A stretch of 62,753 nucleotides of DNA from an uncultured Acidimicrobiales bacterium (GCA_938041035.1 CALHYX010000027.1:1-62753), one strand, 5' to 3'. Positions 43,261 through 52,375 are shown, numbered from the stretch's first letter. Notes: generated by a model from the letters alone, not told the origin. Program-made: numbers and translations.

Positions 43261-44885
43261 GCCGCCGGGCGGTTCCGTCGGGCTTCGCCGCCCTTCCTCT
43301 CGGCTTCTTCGCCCTCTTCTTTGCCTACCCCGTCGCGCGGTTGCTCTGGCAGTCCTTCGGCGGCGGCGACCGCGCCCGCATAGCGTCCGCCCTGCTCGGC
43401 GAGGACTTCGCGCGGATCGCATGGTTCACCCTGTGGCAGGCGGTGGCCTCCACGACACTCACGCTCCTGGTCGCGCTGCCCGCCGCCTGGCTGGTCGCGC
43501 ACCATCGCTTTCCCGGTCGGGCCGGCTTCCGAGCCCTGGCGACCGTGCCGTTCGTCTTGCCCACCGTGGTGGTGGCGAGCGCGTTCGGTGCCCTGTTCGA
43601 ACGACTCGGGGTGGCCGACGGCGACGGATTCCGCCTCCGACACACCGTCGCCGCGGTACTGCTCGCCCACGTGTTCTTCAACTTTGCGATCGTCGTACGC
43701 ACCGTCGGGACGTTCTGGTCCCACCTCGACCCCCGGGTGGAGCAGGCGGCGGCGGTCCTCGGGGCATCGCGCCTCCAGGTCCTGTGGCGGATCACACTCC
43801 CCCGCCTCGCGCCCGCCATCGCGGCCGCCGCGGCGCTGGTGTTTCTCTTTTCATTCACCTCGTTCGGGATCATCTTGATCCTCGGCGGGCCAACGCGGGC
43901 CACCATCGAAACCGAAATCTGGCGGTTCGCCACCCGGCGGATCGAATTCGATGTCGCCGCGGCCGTCGCGGTCGTCCAACTTCTGGCCGTGCTCGCCCTG
44001 GTAGCGCTCACCGGTCGGCTGCAGCGACGCTTCGCCCAGCAACAACGGCTGGTGACCGAGGGTCGAGCCCGTCCCATTCGAACGGCGCGCCAGGCGGCGC
44101 TCGCCGTCGCCGTGATCGCGTCGAGTCTGACGCTCCTGCTCGCCCCCCTGGCCATTTTGGTTGAGCGGTCCCTGGCGCGCGGCGGCGGCTACTCCCTGGC
44201 CGCCTACGCCGACCTCGGGTCGTTTGCGTCCCAGATCGGGACGAGTCCGGCCGACGCCCTGGTCAACTCGCTGGTGATCGCCGTCACCGCTACCGGCATC
44301 GCCACGATCATCGGCGGGATCGCCTCGCTGGTCGTCGTCCACGGCCGCTCGTCCGTGTCCCACCTCGTGGACCTCGCCATGTTGTTGCCGCTCGGCACGT
44401 CAGCCGTCACCCTCGGGCTCGGCATGTTCGTCGCCTTCGACACCGCACCGCTCGACCTGCGCACGTCGTGGTGGATCGTGCCGCTCGCGCACTCGCTCAT
44501 CGGGATCCCCTTCGTGATGCGTTCCGTGATCCCGCTGTTGCGCAGCGTCGACGATCGCCTCCGAGAGTCCGCCGCAGTCCTCGGGGCCTCACCCCGCCAC
44601 GTGCGGCGGGAGATCGATCTCCCCATCGCGGCTCGGGGTATCGCGGTGGGCGCCGCCTTTGCCTTCGCCGTTTCCCTGGGTGAGTTCGGAGCCACGTCGG
44701 TCCTGCCCCGACGCCCGACGACGCTGACGGCGCCGATCGCCATCTTTCGACTGCTCGGAAAACCCGGCGATCTGCTCCGCAGCCAGGCCTTCGCACTCGC
44801 GGTGCTGCTCATGGTTTTGACGATCGTGGCCGTGGTGGCCATCGAAGCGCTCCGCGGTCAACGAACCGATGAGGCGGGCTGGTGA
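43224..44885 (+). CDS. thiP: Thiamine ABC transporter permease
   Basis: This is a 553-residue fused permease with two halves, each ending in an EAA-type loop (EQAAAVLGASRLQVLWRITLPRL and RESAAVLGASPRHVRREIDLPIA), and about twelve hydrophobic helices. This is the usual ThiP architecture. ATG 43224 lies inside the end of thiB and reads MDRAVDGHH; GTG 43236 is an alternative. It overlaps thiQ by GTGA. The permease would move thiamine or a precursor into the cytoplasm. Confidence 0.9.
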   Translation: MDRAVDGHHPRLSRRAVPSGFAALPLGFFALFFAYPVARLLWQSFGGGDRARIASALLGEDFARIAWFTLWQAVASTTLTLLVALPAAWLVAHHRFPGRAGFRALATVPFVLPTVVVASAFGALFERLGVADGDGFRLRHTVAAVLLAHVFFNFAIVVRTVGTFWSHLDPRVEQAAAVLGASRLQVLWRITLPRLAPAIAAAAALVFLFSFTSFGIILILGGPTRATIETEIWRFATRRIEFDVAAAVAVVQLLAVLALVALTGRLQRRFAQQQRLVTEGRARPIRTARQAALAVAVIASSLTLLLAPLAILVERSLARGGGYSLAAYADLGSFASQIGTSPADALVNSLVIAVTATGIATIIGGIASLVVVHGRSSVSHLVDLAMLLPLGTSAVTLGLGMFVAFDTAPLDLRTSWWIVPLAHSLIGIPFVMRSVIPLLRSVDDRLRESAAVLGASPRHVRREIDLPIAARGIAVGAAFAFAVSLGEFGATSVLPRRPTTLTAPIAIFRLLGKPGDLLRSQAFALAVLLMVLTIVAVVAIEALRGQRTDEAGW

Positions 44886-45916
44886 GCGGGCTCACGGTCG
44901 GTGAGGCGACGGTGCACTACGGCGCCACCACCGCGCTCGACAACGTCTCGCTGCGCGTCGACGGCGAGGAGATCGTGGCCCTGCTCGGGCCCAGCGGCTG
45001 CGGGAAATCGACATTGCTTCGACTCATCGCCGGGCTGGAGCCCACCGCCGCCGGCCGGGTGAGATGGGGTGACGAACAACTCGACGGTCTCGCACCGCAC
45101 CGCCGACGGATCGGGCTCATGTTCCAGGACCACGCGCTGTTTCCGCACCGGAACGTGGCCGAGAACATCGGGTTCGGACTCCGAATGCAGGGCCTGTCGA
45201 CCCAGGCTCGCCGTGACCGGGTGGCCGAGCTGTTGCGCCTGGTGCGACTCGACGGCTTTGGCGACCGCGCGATTCGCAACCTGTCGGGGGGCGAAGCCCA
45301 ACGGGTCGCGCTGGCCCGATCCCTCGCCCCCCAGCCGCGGCTGCTCATGCTCGACGAACCCTTCGCCAGCCTCGATCGAAACCTGCGCGATCAATTGGTG
45401 ACCGACGTCGGACACCTTCTGCGCTCCGAGGGCCTCGCCGCCATCCACGTCACCCACGACCACGAGGAAGCCTTCGCCATCGCCGACCGACTCGTCGTGA
45501 TGCGGGCGGGGAAGATCGTCGCGTCGGGCGCGCCGGCCGAGCTCTGGGCCCGACCACCCACCGCCTGGGCGGCCGAGTTCCTCGGTCATCGAAACCTGCT
45601 TCCCGTATCGGTCGATGGCGCCGGCACCACCACCGTCCTCGGCCCGATCCCTCACTCCCCCCTCGACGGCGATGCGGCGCCCGTCGTCGCCATCATTCGA
45701 TCGGACCGGGTCGCCGTCGTGGCCCCGAGCACCGAAGCATCCATCCCCGCCACGGTCGTGAGCAGTCGGTTTGGGGGGTCGACCAGTTCGGTGGTCGCCC
45801 GCCTCGACGACGGCACCCACCTTCACCTCCACAGCGATTCGCCGTGCCCGCCCGGTGATGTCATCGGGCTGACCATGGCCGACGATGCGGCCGTCGTCGT
45901 GCCCGACGACCGCTAG
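44882..45916 (+). CDS. thiQ: Thiamine ABC transporter ATP-binding protein
   Basis: This 344-residue ATPase has Walker A LLGPSGCGKSTLLRL, Q-loop LMFQDHALFPHRNVAEN, signature NLSGGEAQRVALARSL, Walker B LLMLDEPFASLD and H-loop IHVTHDHEEAF, all intact. A C-terminal TOBE-like region of about 110 residues makes it longer than E. coli ThiQ and closer to sugar/iron-type ATPases. GTG overlaps the thiP stop (GTGA). Its TAG interlocks with the stop of thiD on the other strand (shared CTAG, 45913-45916). Confidence 0.9.
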   Translation: MSGLTVGEATVHYGATTALDNVSLRVDGEEIVALLGPSGCGKSTLLRLIAGLEPTAAGRVRWGDEQLDGLAPHRRRIGLMFQDHALFPHRNVAENIGFGLRMQGLSTQARRDRVAELLRLVRLDGFGDRAIRNLSGGEAQRVALARSLAPQPRLLMLDEPFASLDRNLRDQLVTDVGHLLRSEGLAAIHVTHDHEEAFAIADRLVVMRAGKIVASGAPAELWARPPTAWAAEFLGHRNLLPVSVDGAGTTTVLGPIPHSPLDGDAAPVVAIIRSDRVAVVAPSTEASIPATVVSSRFGGSTSSVVARLDDGTHLHLHSDSPCPPGDVIGLTMADDAAVVVPDDR

Positions 45917-46731
45917 CGGGTTTCCTCGGACCATCCGAGGTGGTCGATAGGTCCGTGACCGGACCCCATGCGCCAGGCGGCGGCACCGGCGATGGCGCGA
46001 GTCACGAATCGCTTCGCGGCCGGAACGGCTTCGACGACCGTGAGCCCCCGGGCCAACCCGGCCGCCGTGGCCGCCGCAAGGCTGCAGCCCGTGCCGTGAT
46101 CGTTCGGCGTGGCGATTCGCCCCTCGCGCAACTCGGTGATCTCACCGGTGTGCCACAGCACGTCGACCGCGTCCCCGGAGCGCAGACCACCGCCTTTCAC
46201 CACCACCGCCCGAGGGCCGAGGGCGCCGAGCTGTCGGGCCGCGGCCGCCATCGACGGCGGGTCGGTGACCTCGACACCGGTGAGCAGCGCCGCTTCGGCC
46301 GCGTTGGGAGTCACGACAAGGGCGGCGGGAAGCAGCGACGTGCGGTACGCGGCCACGGTCTCGTCGGAAACGATCTGGACGCCGCTCGAATTCACCAACA
46401 CCGGATCGACCACCAGGTTCGACAACAGCCCCGCCTCGGCCACCTCGGCGACGACCCGCACGACCTCGGCGGCCGCCAGAAAACCGGTCTTGACCCCGCC
46501 GACACCGAGGTCGTCCAAAACCGCCTGCACCTGGGCGGCAACCACGTCGGGCGGGATGAGGTGCACGAGCTGCACCCCGACGGTGTTCTGGGCGGTGACC
46601 GCGGTGATCGCGCTCGTGCCGTGGACCCGGTGGGCGGCGAACGTGCGGAGATCGGCCTGAACGCCGGCGCCGCCGCCGCTGTCGGAGCCGGCGATCGTCA
46701 GTGCGACCGGCGGCGCGCCGTCGCTCACCAT
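45913..46731 (-). CDS. thiD: Hydroxymethylpyrimidine/phosphomethylpyrimidine kinase
   Basis: This 272-residue ribokinase-fold enzyme phosphorylates HMP and HMP-P for thiamine synthesis. It starts LTIAGSDSGGGAGVQADLRT, continues VTAQNTVGV and DPVLVNSSG (a slightly altered DPVMxxxSG), and has the catalytic anion hole TPNDHGTGCSLAAA. ATG 46731 is used; the GTG immediately after it (46728) would overlap the upstream stop as GTGA, so either may be used. It follows aldose epimerase in a minus-strand operon that meets thiBPQ tail to tail. No riboswitch is seen on this side. Confidence 0.92.
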   Translation of the reverse strand: MVSDGAPPVALTIAGSDSGGGAGVQADLRTFAAHRVHGTSAITAVTAQNTVGVQLVHLIPPDVVAAQVQAVLDDLGVGGVKTGFLAAAEVVRVVAEVAEAGLLSNLVVDPVLVNSSGVQIVSDETVAAYRTSLLPAALVVTPNAAEAALLTGVEVTDPPSMAAAARQLGALGPRAVVVKGGGLRSGDAVDVLWHTGEITELREGRIATPNDHGTGCSLAAATAAGLARGLTVVEAVPAAKRFVTRAIAGAAAWRMGSGHGPIDHLGWSEETR

Positions 46732-47513
46732 GAGAATCGCATCCACCGCTCGAACGGCTCCCCGGGGGCCACCACCTGGGGCGTTCGGTTGAATTCGTCG
46801 GGCGCCCCGCTTTGGGGCTCGACGCACAACGCATGTTCCGGTTCGGTGTAGACCACCCAGTGATCACACGACGAGGTGAGCGCCACGGTCGGGCCGCCGG
46901 GCCACTCGAGTGTCGGCGGGGACGCAACCCCGACGAAACAATTGTCCCACGGGCCCGCCGGCACCGGGCCGAGGTCGCCGGTGGGGATCTCCTCGTCGTC
47001 GAGGATGTACATGGCGCCGGGGGCGAAGCGAAGTTCGACCTGGTCGGCGGCGGGGTCCAGGCGGCGTCGAAACCACGGATGCCATCCGACCATCACGGGC
47101 ATGACCGTGTCGAGCGCGGTGACCTCCAAGGTCACCTCCAGGTGGGTGTCGGTGAGCTCGAACGTCTGCTCGACCCACCCGCCGAACGGCCAGGGCGGCC
47201 CCAGCTCGGTGGTTATCGCCGTCGTTCCCGTCCGCTCCCATTCCTGCCCGTAGGCCGTGCCGTGGATGGCGTGGTCGCCCATGGTGATGGGCAACCCGTA
47301 CCCCACGCCGTTGTGCTCAAACCGGCCGTGGCGAATGCGACCCGCCCACGGCGCCATCGGGTAGCAGCCGTACGCGAGCGATCCGCCCGTCGGCTCGGTC
47401 ACCAGGAGTTCGCGATCGTCGACGATCAGCGTGGTGATCCGGCCCCCGGCCGCGGGATCCACACCGACGGAGGCACGCGACGAGGTGAGCGTAAACGGAT
47501 CGGTCGAGGGCAC
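46725..47513 (-). CDS. Aldose 1-epimerase (galactose mutarotase) family
   Basis: This is a 262-residue mutarotase-fold protein. Catalytic residues are visible as His in GDHAIHGTAYG and GWHPWFRR and the base Glu in HALCVEPQSGAPDEF. It would interconvert alpha and beta anomers of hexoses. GTG 47513 is chosen because the -10-like TATGCT is 6 nt upstream and the N-terminus then fits; a longer start would cross the terminator-like hairpin. The stop overlaps thiD. The functional link to thiD is probably only operon sharing. Confidence 0.88.
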   Translation of the reverse strand: MPSTDPFTLTSSRASVGVDPAAGGRITTLIVDDRELLVTEPTGGSLAYGCYPMAPWAGRIRHGRFEHNGVGYGLPITMGDHAIHGTAYGQEWERTGTTAITTELGPPWPFGGWVEQTFELTDTHLEVTLEVTALDTVMPVMVGWHPWFRRRLDPAADQVELRFAPGAMYILDDEEIPTGDLGPVPAGPWDNCFVGVASPPTLEWPGGPTVALTSSCDHWVVYTEPEHALCVEPQSGAPDEFNRTPQVVAPGEPFERWMRFSW

Positions 47514-47519
47514 TCGGCG

Positions 47520-47525
47520 AGCATA
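47520..47525 (-). promoter_or_regulatory. -10-like TATGCT for epimerase-thiD operon
   Basis: TATGCT on the minus strand lies 6 nt before GTG 47513 and just downstream of a strong hairpin. It is the best -10 match in the window. Confidence 0.65.
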
Positions 47526-47530
47526 CGCGG

Positions 47531-47561
47531 TCGAGCCCACCGCCTTTGGCGGTGGGCTCGA
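47531..47561 (-). terminator. 14-bp perfect hairpin, probable terminator/insulator
   Basis: TCGAGCCCACCGCC and its exact complement flank a 3-nt loop. The hairpin lies 43 bp after the stop of the upstream lipoprotein gene and immediately before the next promoter, so it probably ends that transcript. There is no T-run, so this is not a textbook intrinsic terminator. Confidence 0.6.
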
Positions 47562-47603
47562 GCGGTCGCGGGATGGCGACGGGACGCTATGCGGCGAGAC
47601 GGC

Positions 47604-48011
47604 TCAGCCGTAGACGGCCGAGACCACCTTGTCGTTCTCGACCTCGACGGTCAGGCGGGTGGCGCTGAAGTCCTCGGTCAGGGCGAACTGCTCACCATCG
47701 ATGCGGGCGATCCGCAACTCGACGCCTCGGTCCTTGGCCTGCTTTTGGGCCTCTTCGAGGCTGAGGTCGAGGTACTCGGCGGAATCGACGGGCGTTTCGT
47801 CGCCCTCGAAGAACTGGTCGCAGCCGTCGGCGGCACAGTTGGCCGCATCGGTGGGCTCGACCGGCGGAAAGGACGTGCTGACGAGTCCGTCACCGGCGGT
47901 GGTGGGGCCGGCGCCGTCGCTGGCGACATCGCCGGAATCATTGGCGCAAGCCGTGAAGATCAGGGCCGTGGCGACCAGAAGGGAAGCGATTCGGGGGGCG
48001 GATTTCGACAT
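47604..48011 (-). CDS. Small lipoprotein with I78-type peptidase-inhibitor-like domain
   Basis: This 135-residue exported protein has a lipoprotein signal (IASLLVATALIFTACAND) and a Ser/Thr/Gly-rich linker. The compact domain over the last about 60 residues contains LDLSLEEAQKQAKDRGVEL, RIARIDGEQFALTEDFSATR and LTVEVENDKVVSAVYG. This order (helix, R-x-DG, T-x-D, R-L-x-hxVxxGxV) matches the I78/Elastase-inhibitor AFLEI fold, where the loop around DG..T.D is inhibitory. If correct, it would protect the envelope from serine peptidases. Two Cys before the domain (ANCAADGCD) may form a disulfide. Call by pattern only. Confidence 0.65.
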   Translation of the reverse strand: MSKSAPRIASLLVATALIFTACANDSGDVASDGAGPTTAGDGLVSTSFPPVEPTDAANCAADGCDQFFEGDETPVDSAEYLDLSLEEAQKQAKDRGVELRIARIDGEQFALTEDFSATRLTVEVENDKVVSAVYG

Positions 48012-48142
48012 GTGAGGGATACTCCTCGTGTGGGGGATTTCGGTGCCGACGTATGCCGACACCGATATGACGCTAGGCGCCCCGCAGCTGGTTCCCGGGA
48101 ACCACCGGAAATATTGCTGCATTCGCCGGAAAGCTCGGTTGG

Positions 48143-48217
48143 GCGGCACCCATTCAAGCTGCACCCATTCGAGCGGCACCCATTTAGGCTGCACCCATTC
48201 ACGCTGCACCCATTCAA
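48143..48217 (-). repeat. Five tandem 15-bp repeats
   Basis: The unit GC(G/T)GCACCCATT(C/T)NN is repeated five times without spacer (48143, 48158, 48173, 48188, 48203). The last copy contains the stop codon of the CoA-transferase gene, and the array lies in the 203-bp gap before the I78-like lipoprotein. As 15 is a multiple of three it would encode a pentapeptide repeat, but no gene reads through it credibly. Confidence 0.85.
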
Positions 48218-49353
48218 GCGATGGCGGCCGCCGATCGCAGGGCGGCGATCTCGTCGGCCCCGAACCCGGCCTCGGTCAAAACGGCATCGGTGTCGACCCC
48301 GGGCCAGGCCGGGGATGGCCGAATCTCCCCGGGGGTTTCGCTCAGCCGGGGCAGCGGCACGAGCTCGGTGCCTCCGGCCGCGGCAAAGGCACCGCGTTCG
48401 ACATGATGGGGGTAGCGGCGCGCCTCGGTGAAGGTCAGTACCGGGGCGAAGCAGGCGTCGGTCCCTTCGAAAACCTCGCACCACTCGTCGCGAGAGCGGG
48501 TGGCGAACACGGCCGCGAATCGTTCGCGCAACGTGGGCCAACCCGCCTGATCCCACTGCGCGGGGAGCTCCTCGTCGGCGAGCTCCAGGCCCTCGAGCAA
48601 GAGCGCGTAGAAGTGCGGTTCGATGGGCGCCACGCTGACGTACCCGCCGTCGGCGGTCTCGTACACGTTGTAGAACGGTGCACCACCGTCGAACAGATTC
48701 GAGCCCATCTCCTCGGAGTGCATCCCCGACTCGCTCATGCCGTAGAACACCCCGGCGAGCGACATCACCCCATCGACCATCCCCGCGTCGACCACTTGGC
48801 CGACCCCGGTGCGCTGGGCCGACAACAACGCGCAGACGACGCCATAGGCCAGGCTGAGCCCACCGCCGGCGAAATCGCCGAGCAGTTGCAGCAGCGGAAC
48901 CGGCGGGCCCCCGCGCGGACCGATGGCCCGGATGACGCCGGTGATCGCCTCGTAGTTCAGCGAGTGGCCGGCCGCCGAGGCCAGCGGCCCGGTCTGCCCC
49001 CAGCCGCTCAGCCGCCCGTAGACCATGGCCGGTCGGACCTCCAGCACGGCGTCGGGACCAACCCCGAGGCGTTCGACCACGCCGGGACGAAACGATTCCA
49101 GGAAGACATCGGCGGTCTCACACAGCCGCAACACGGTGGCCACCCCATCGGGTTGGCGGAGGTCGACAGCGATGGAGCGGCGCCCCCGGTCCCAGGACGA
49201 ATGTGGTTTGGGCTCCGGTTCGCCGGGCACATCGGTGACCCGCTCGATGCGTACGACATCGGCTCCCATGTCGGCGAGCTTCAAGGACGCGAACGGCAGC
49301 GCGCCCATCCCGGCCAGCTCGATAATCCGAATTCCGTCCAGTGCTCCACTCAT
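48214..49353 (-). CDS. CaiB/BaiF CoA-transferase family protein (alpha-methylacyl-CoA racemase-like)
   Basis: This is a 379-residue family III CoA transferase/racemase. The N-terminus GIRIIELAGMGALPFASLKL and MGADVVRIER is diagnostic, and the later VYGRLSGWGQTGPLASAAGHSLNYEAI contains the active-site region of AMACR-like enzymes (His and following Glu/Asp). It would either move CoA between acids or epimerise 2-methylacyl-CoA, as in branched-chain or sterol side-chain breakdown. ATG 49353 follows TAACGT by 7 nt and gives the canonical N-terminus. Its stop lies inside a 15-bp repeat array. Confidence 0.9.
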   Translation of the reverse strand: MSGALDGIRIIELAGMGALPFASLKLADMGADVVRIERVTDVPGEPEPKPHSSWDRGRRSIAVDLRQPDGVATVLRLCETADVFLESFRPGVVERLGVGPDAVLEVRPAMVYGRLSGWGQTGPLASAAGHSLNYEAITGVIRAIGPRGGPPVPLLQLLGDFAGGGLSLAYGVVCALLSAQRTGVGQVVDAGMVDGVMSLAGVFYGMSESGMHSEEMGSNLFDGGAPFYNVYETADGGYVSVAPIEPHFYALLLEGLELADEELPAQWDQAGWPTLRERFAAVFATRSRDEWCEVFEGTDACFAPVLTFTEARRYPHHVERGAFAAAGGTELVPLPRLSETPGEIRPSPAWPGVDTDAVLTEAGFGADEIAALRSAAAIA

Positions 49354-49360
49354 CTCGGCG

Positions 49361-49366
49361 ACGTTA
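49361..49366 (-). promoter_or_regulatory. -10-like TAACGT for CoA transferase
   Basis: TAACGT on the minus strand lies 7 nt before ATG 49353. Confidence 0.55.
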
Positions 49367-49408
49367 GGGCGAGTCGACCGGACGATGGAAAACCCCTCGG
49401 CCGCCGAA

Positions 49409-52375
49409 CTAGTTCGTCGGCTCCACCACGTCGGCATCGACCGAGTCGGGCCACCAGGCGAGGGTGGCGATGTCCGCGCCGGTCATCGGTTTGCCGTAGT
49501 AGTAGCCCTGGCCGAAGCCGACGCGCAGGGTCAGTAGGGCATCGGCCTGGGTTTGGGTCTCGACCCCTTCGGCGACCACGTCGAGCGACAGGTTCTCGGC
49601 GAGCGCCGCCACCATCGCCGCGATCGACGTCTCGGGGTCGAGGTCTTCGAGCTCATCGATGAACGCCCGATCGATCTTCACCACGTCGATGGGGAACTTC
49701 CGCAGATAGGTCAGAGAGGAGTAGCCGGTACCAAAGTCATCGATCGCGATTCGAATGCCGAGACCGCGAAGCTCGTCGAGCGTCGCGACGGCTCGCTGCA
49801 GGTCGTGCATGAGCACGGTTTCGGTGATCTCGAACGTCAACATCGTGGGGTCGGCGCCGGTTTCGTCGAGTACGAGGCGTAGGGAGTCGACGAATCCGTG
49901 GTCCGCCAACTGGCGGCCGGAGACGTTTACCGCCATCGTCAGCGGTCGCTCCGGGTGCTCACGCGACCATTCGGCCTGCTGGCGACAGGCGAGCACCATC
50001 ACCCGATGACCGAGGGACTGGATGAGTCCACTCTCCTCGGCGACGGGAATGAACTCGTCGGGCGGCACCCGACCCCGGTCGGCGCGCTCCCACCGAGCCA
50101 GAGCTTCGACACCGACGACCTCACCGTCTCGGGTGCGCACGATCGGCTGGAACTCACAAAAGACCTCGTCCTCGTCGAGCCCGCGGCGCAGAGCCTGCTC
50201 CATCTCGTGATGCTGCTCGATGCGCTCGCGCATCTGGGCGTCGAAGACCTCGATCCGGTCTCGGCCACCCTGCTTGGCGCGATACATGGCGACGTCGGCG
50301 TTGCCCACCAGCTCCTCCGCCGGTGTCGAACCGCCCTCGGAAATGGCGATGCCGATGCTGAACGATGTGTGCACCTCCTCCTCGGCCAGGAGGAACGGCT
50401 TGCGGGCCGCCGCGGCCACCCGGTTGGCCACGATGATCATGTCCTCGGCCTGGGCGAGGTCCCGAGCCAGGATCACGAATTCGTCGCCGCCGAACCGAGC
50501 CACCATGTCGGTCGGGCGGACGCTCACCCGCAGCCGGTTGGCGACCTCGACCAACAACTCGTCACCGGCCTGGTGGCCGAGCGTGTCATTGATGGTCTTG
50601 AAGCGATCGATGTCCAGAAACAACACCCCTGCGGAACGACTCGAGCGCCGCACGTCGCTGAGGGCCTTGTCGAGCTCGCTCGTGAGAACCGAGCGATTGG
50701 GAAGCCCGGTGAGGGTGTCGTGGGTTGCCTGATGCTCGAGGCGCCGCTCGAAGGCGACCCGTTCGGAGATGTCGCGGACGAGCGCGCTGTAGGACCAGGT
50801 CGCGCCATCATCGATGCGGGTCAGGGTGAGCAGCGCTGCTCGCTCGGTTCCGTCGCCTCGCCCGGCGATGACTTCGAGGCCGGAACCACCGGCGGCTTCG
50901 GCCGCGGCGAGGAGGCCGTGAAACACCTCCGACTCATCGGCCACCTCATCGCCGTGCACGGTGGCAGCGCCATTGTTCGCGTCGAGCCTGCGCATCAGCG
51001 AACTCGCCGTCGCACCGTGCAGTTGATCGGCGCTGCGGGCAAAGAGCTGTTCGGCGGCGGCGTTGAACTCCAGGATCCGGCCCTGGTCGTCGATGTGCAT
51101 GATCCCGTCGGCGGCGTGATCGAGGATCGCCCGGATACGACCCTCGTTCTCATGAAGGCGCCGATTGGTGACCCGGAGTTCGGCGGTGCGTTCGGCCTCG
51201 TCTCCGGCGATGTCGACGAGGGCGTCGGTCATGGTGTTGAACGCCCGACTGAGCGTGCCGATCTCGTCCTGGGACCGCACCTCGGCCCGGGTCGACAGGT
51301 CGCCGCCGGCCACCGCGACCGCGGCGGCCGTCAGCCGTTCGATGGGCCGGGTGATCATGCGGGTCACGATCGATGCCGCCAGGAAAACGAGCAGGGTCGC
51401 CACCAGCAGGGTCACCAGGACAACCCGGCGGAATTCCGACGCCGGTGCAAGCGCCTCGGTTTCGGTCACCGAAGCCACGACACCCCAGCCGGCAAGTTCG
51501 ACCCGACGGGTTGCGGCGAACAGATCCTCCCCCGAGGTCGCATCGACACTCTCGACCACCGCGTCCTCACCAGCGAGCGCTCGATTGGTGAGGTTCGCCG
51601 TGTTGCGAGCGGGCACGGTCGACACAAACGGCCGGTCGCGACCAGCGCTGTCGACGATGACCTGAGCGTCGCCCGAACTGTTTCGCTGGACCAGTTGCAC
51701 CCGTCCCGTTGCGCCGAGTCCCCGTACGTCGGACACCACCTCGACGAGATCGGCGACGTCGGTCTCGACCACCACGGTGCCGGCGGTCTCTCCGTCGGCG
51801 AGCAGCGGCGCATGCGAAAGCGCGGCCAGCGAGCCGTCGGGAAGGGCGATGACCGTGCCGAGCAGCTGACTCTGGCGCGCAACGTCGGCCAGCCCCGCTG
51901 CCGCGAGTCGATCGGCCGAGGCGTCGGTCGTCGCGACGACGTTCCCCGCGCGGTCGAGCATGGTGATCGACAAGATGGGCCAGTTCGCCAGCCGGAGGAG
52001 GCGGGTGCGAACCGCGGCGGCCGTCTCGGCGCCCGGCGCGTCGCGGTACTCGATGGCGCGGTCGGCCAGCCGGTCGTCCGTGCCCACCACGTTCAACAAC
52101 GTGAGGTCGCGGCGCACCGTTTCGGTGAGCCGTTCCGCCATCGAATCGGCGGCTGCGTCCACCCTGGTGGTGGCATCGGTGTGGGCCGCGTCGCGCTGGC
52201 TGCGATGGGAAACGTAACCCAGCGCGGCCATGGGCAGGAGGGCGACGAGGAGCAGTCCGGCGAGGACCTTGGCTCGCACCGAGGCCGAGTGGGCCCGCGT
52301 CGCACGGGAGGACCGACCGGAAGGGTCGGCCGACGCCGGTGGCGCAGGGTCCGTGGCTGACTGGGTGCTGAACAT
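49409..52375 (-). CDS. dCache-HAMP-PAS-GGDEF-EAL cyclic-di-GMP receptor enzyme
   Basis: This 988-residue membrane receptor has a first helix at about 25-45 (AGLLLVALLPMAALGYV) and a periplasmic double-Cache region (about 50-310) with WPILSITMLDRAGNVVATT and GWGVVASVTE. A second helix (LVTLLVATLLVFLAASIV), HAMP, PAS (IRAILDHAADGIMHID), GGDEF and EAL follow. GGDEF is intact: LDIDRFKTINDTLGH, RPTD inhibitory site, RFGGDEF. EAL is intact: VEALARWER, IDDFGTGYSSL, KIDRAF, EGVET. It could make and degrade c-di-GMP in response to an extracellular ligand. ATG 52375 is chosen over a longer start for domain fit. Confidence 0.9.
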   Translation of the reverse strand: MFSTQSATDPAPPASADPSGRSSRATRAHSASVRAKVLAGLLLVALLPMAALGYVSHRSQRDAAHTDATTRVDAAADSMAERLTETVRRDLTLLNVVGTDDRLADRAIEYRDAPGAETAAAVRTRLLRLANWPILSITMLDRAGNVVATTDASADRLAAAGLADVARQSQLLGTVIALPDGSLAALSHAPLLADGETAGTVVVETDVADLVEVVSDVRGLGATGRVQLVQRNSSGDAQVIVDSAGRDRPFVSTVPARNTANLTNRALAGEDAVVESVDATSGEDLFAATRRVELAGWGVVASVTETEALAPASEFRRVVLVTLLVATLLVFLAASIVTRMITRPIERLTAAAVAVAGGDLSTRAEVRSQDEIGTLSRAFNTMTDALVDIAGDEAERTAELRVTNRRLHENEGRIRAILDHAADGIMHIDDQGRILEFNAAAEQLFARSADQLHGATASSLMRRLDANNGAATVHGDEVADESEVFHGLLAAAEAAGGSGLEVIAGRGDGTERAALLTLTRIDDGATWSYSALVRDISERVAFERRLEHQATHDTLTGLPNRSVLTSELDKALSDVRRSSRSAGVLFLDIDRFKTINDTLGHQAGDELLVEVANRLRVSVRPTDMVARFGGDEFVILARDLAQAEDMIIVANRVAAAARKPFLLAEEEVHTSFSIGIAISEGGSTPAEELVGNADVAMYRAKQGGRDRIEVFDAQMRERIEQHHEMEQALRRGLDEDEVFCEFQPIVRTRDGEVVGVEALARWERADRGRVPPDEFIPVAEESGLIQSLGHRVMVLACRQQAEWSREHPERPLTMAVNVSGRQLADHGFVDSLRLVLDETGADPTMLTFEITETVLMHDLQRAVATLDELRGLGIRIAIDDFGTGYSSLTYLRKFPIDVVKIDRAFIDELEDLDPETSIAAMVAALAENLSLDVVAEGVETQTQADALLTLRVGFGQGYYYGKPMTGADIATLAWWPDSVDADVVEPTN

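Noticed and set aside
48143..48217. CRISPR-like array
   Set aside because: Units are 15 bp with no spacers, so this is a simple tandem repeat, and no cas genes are present.
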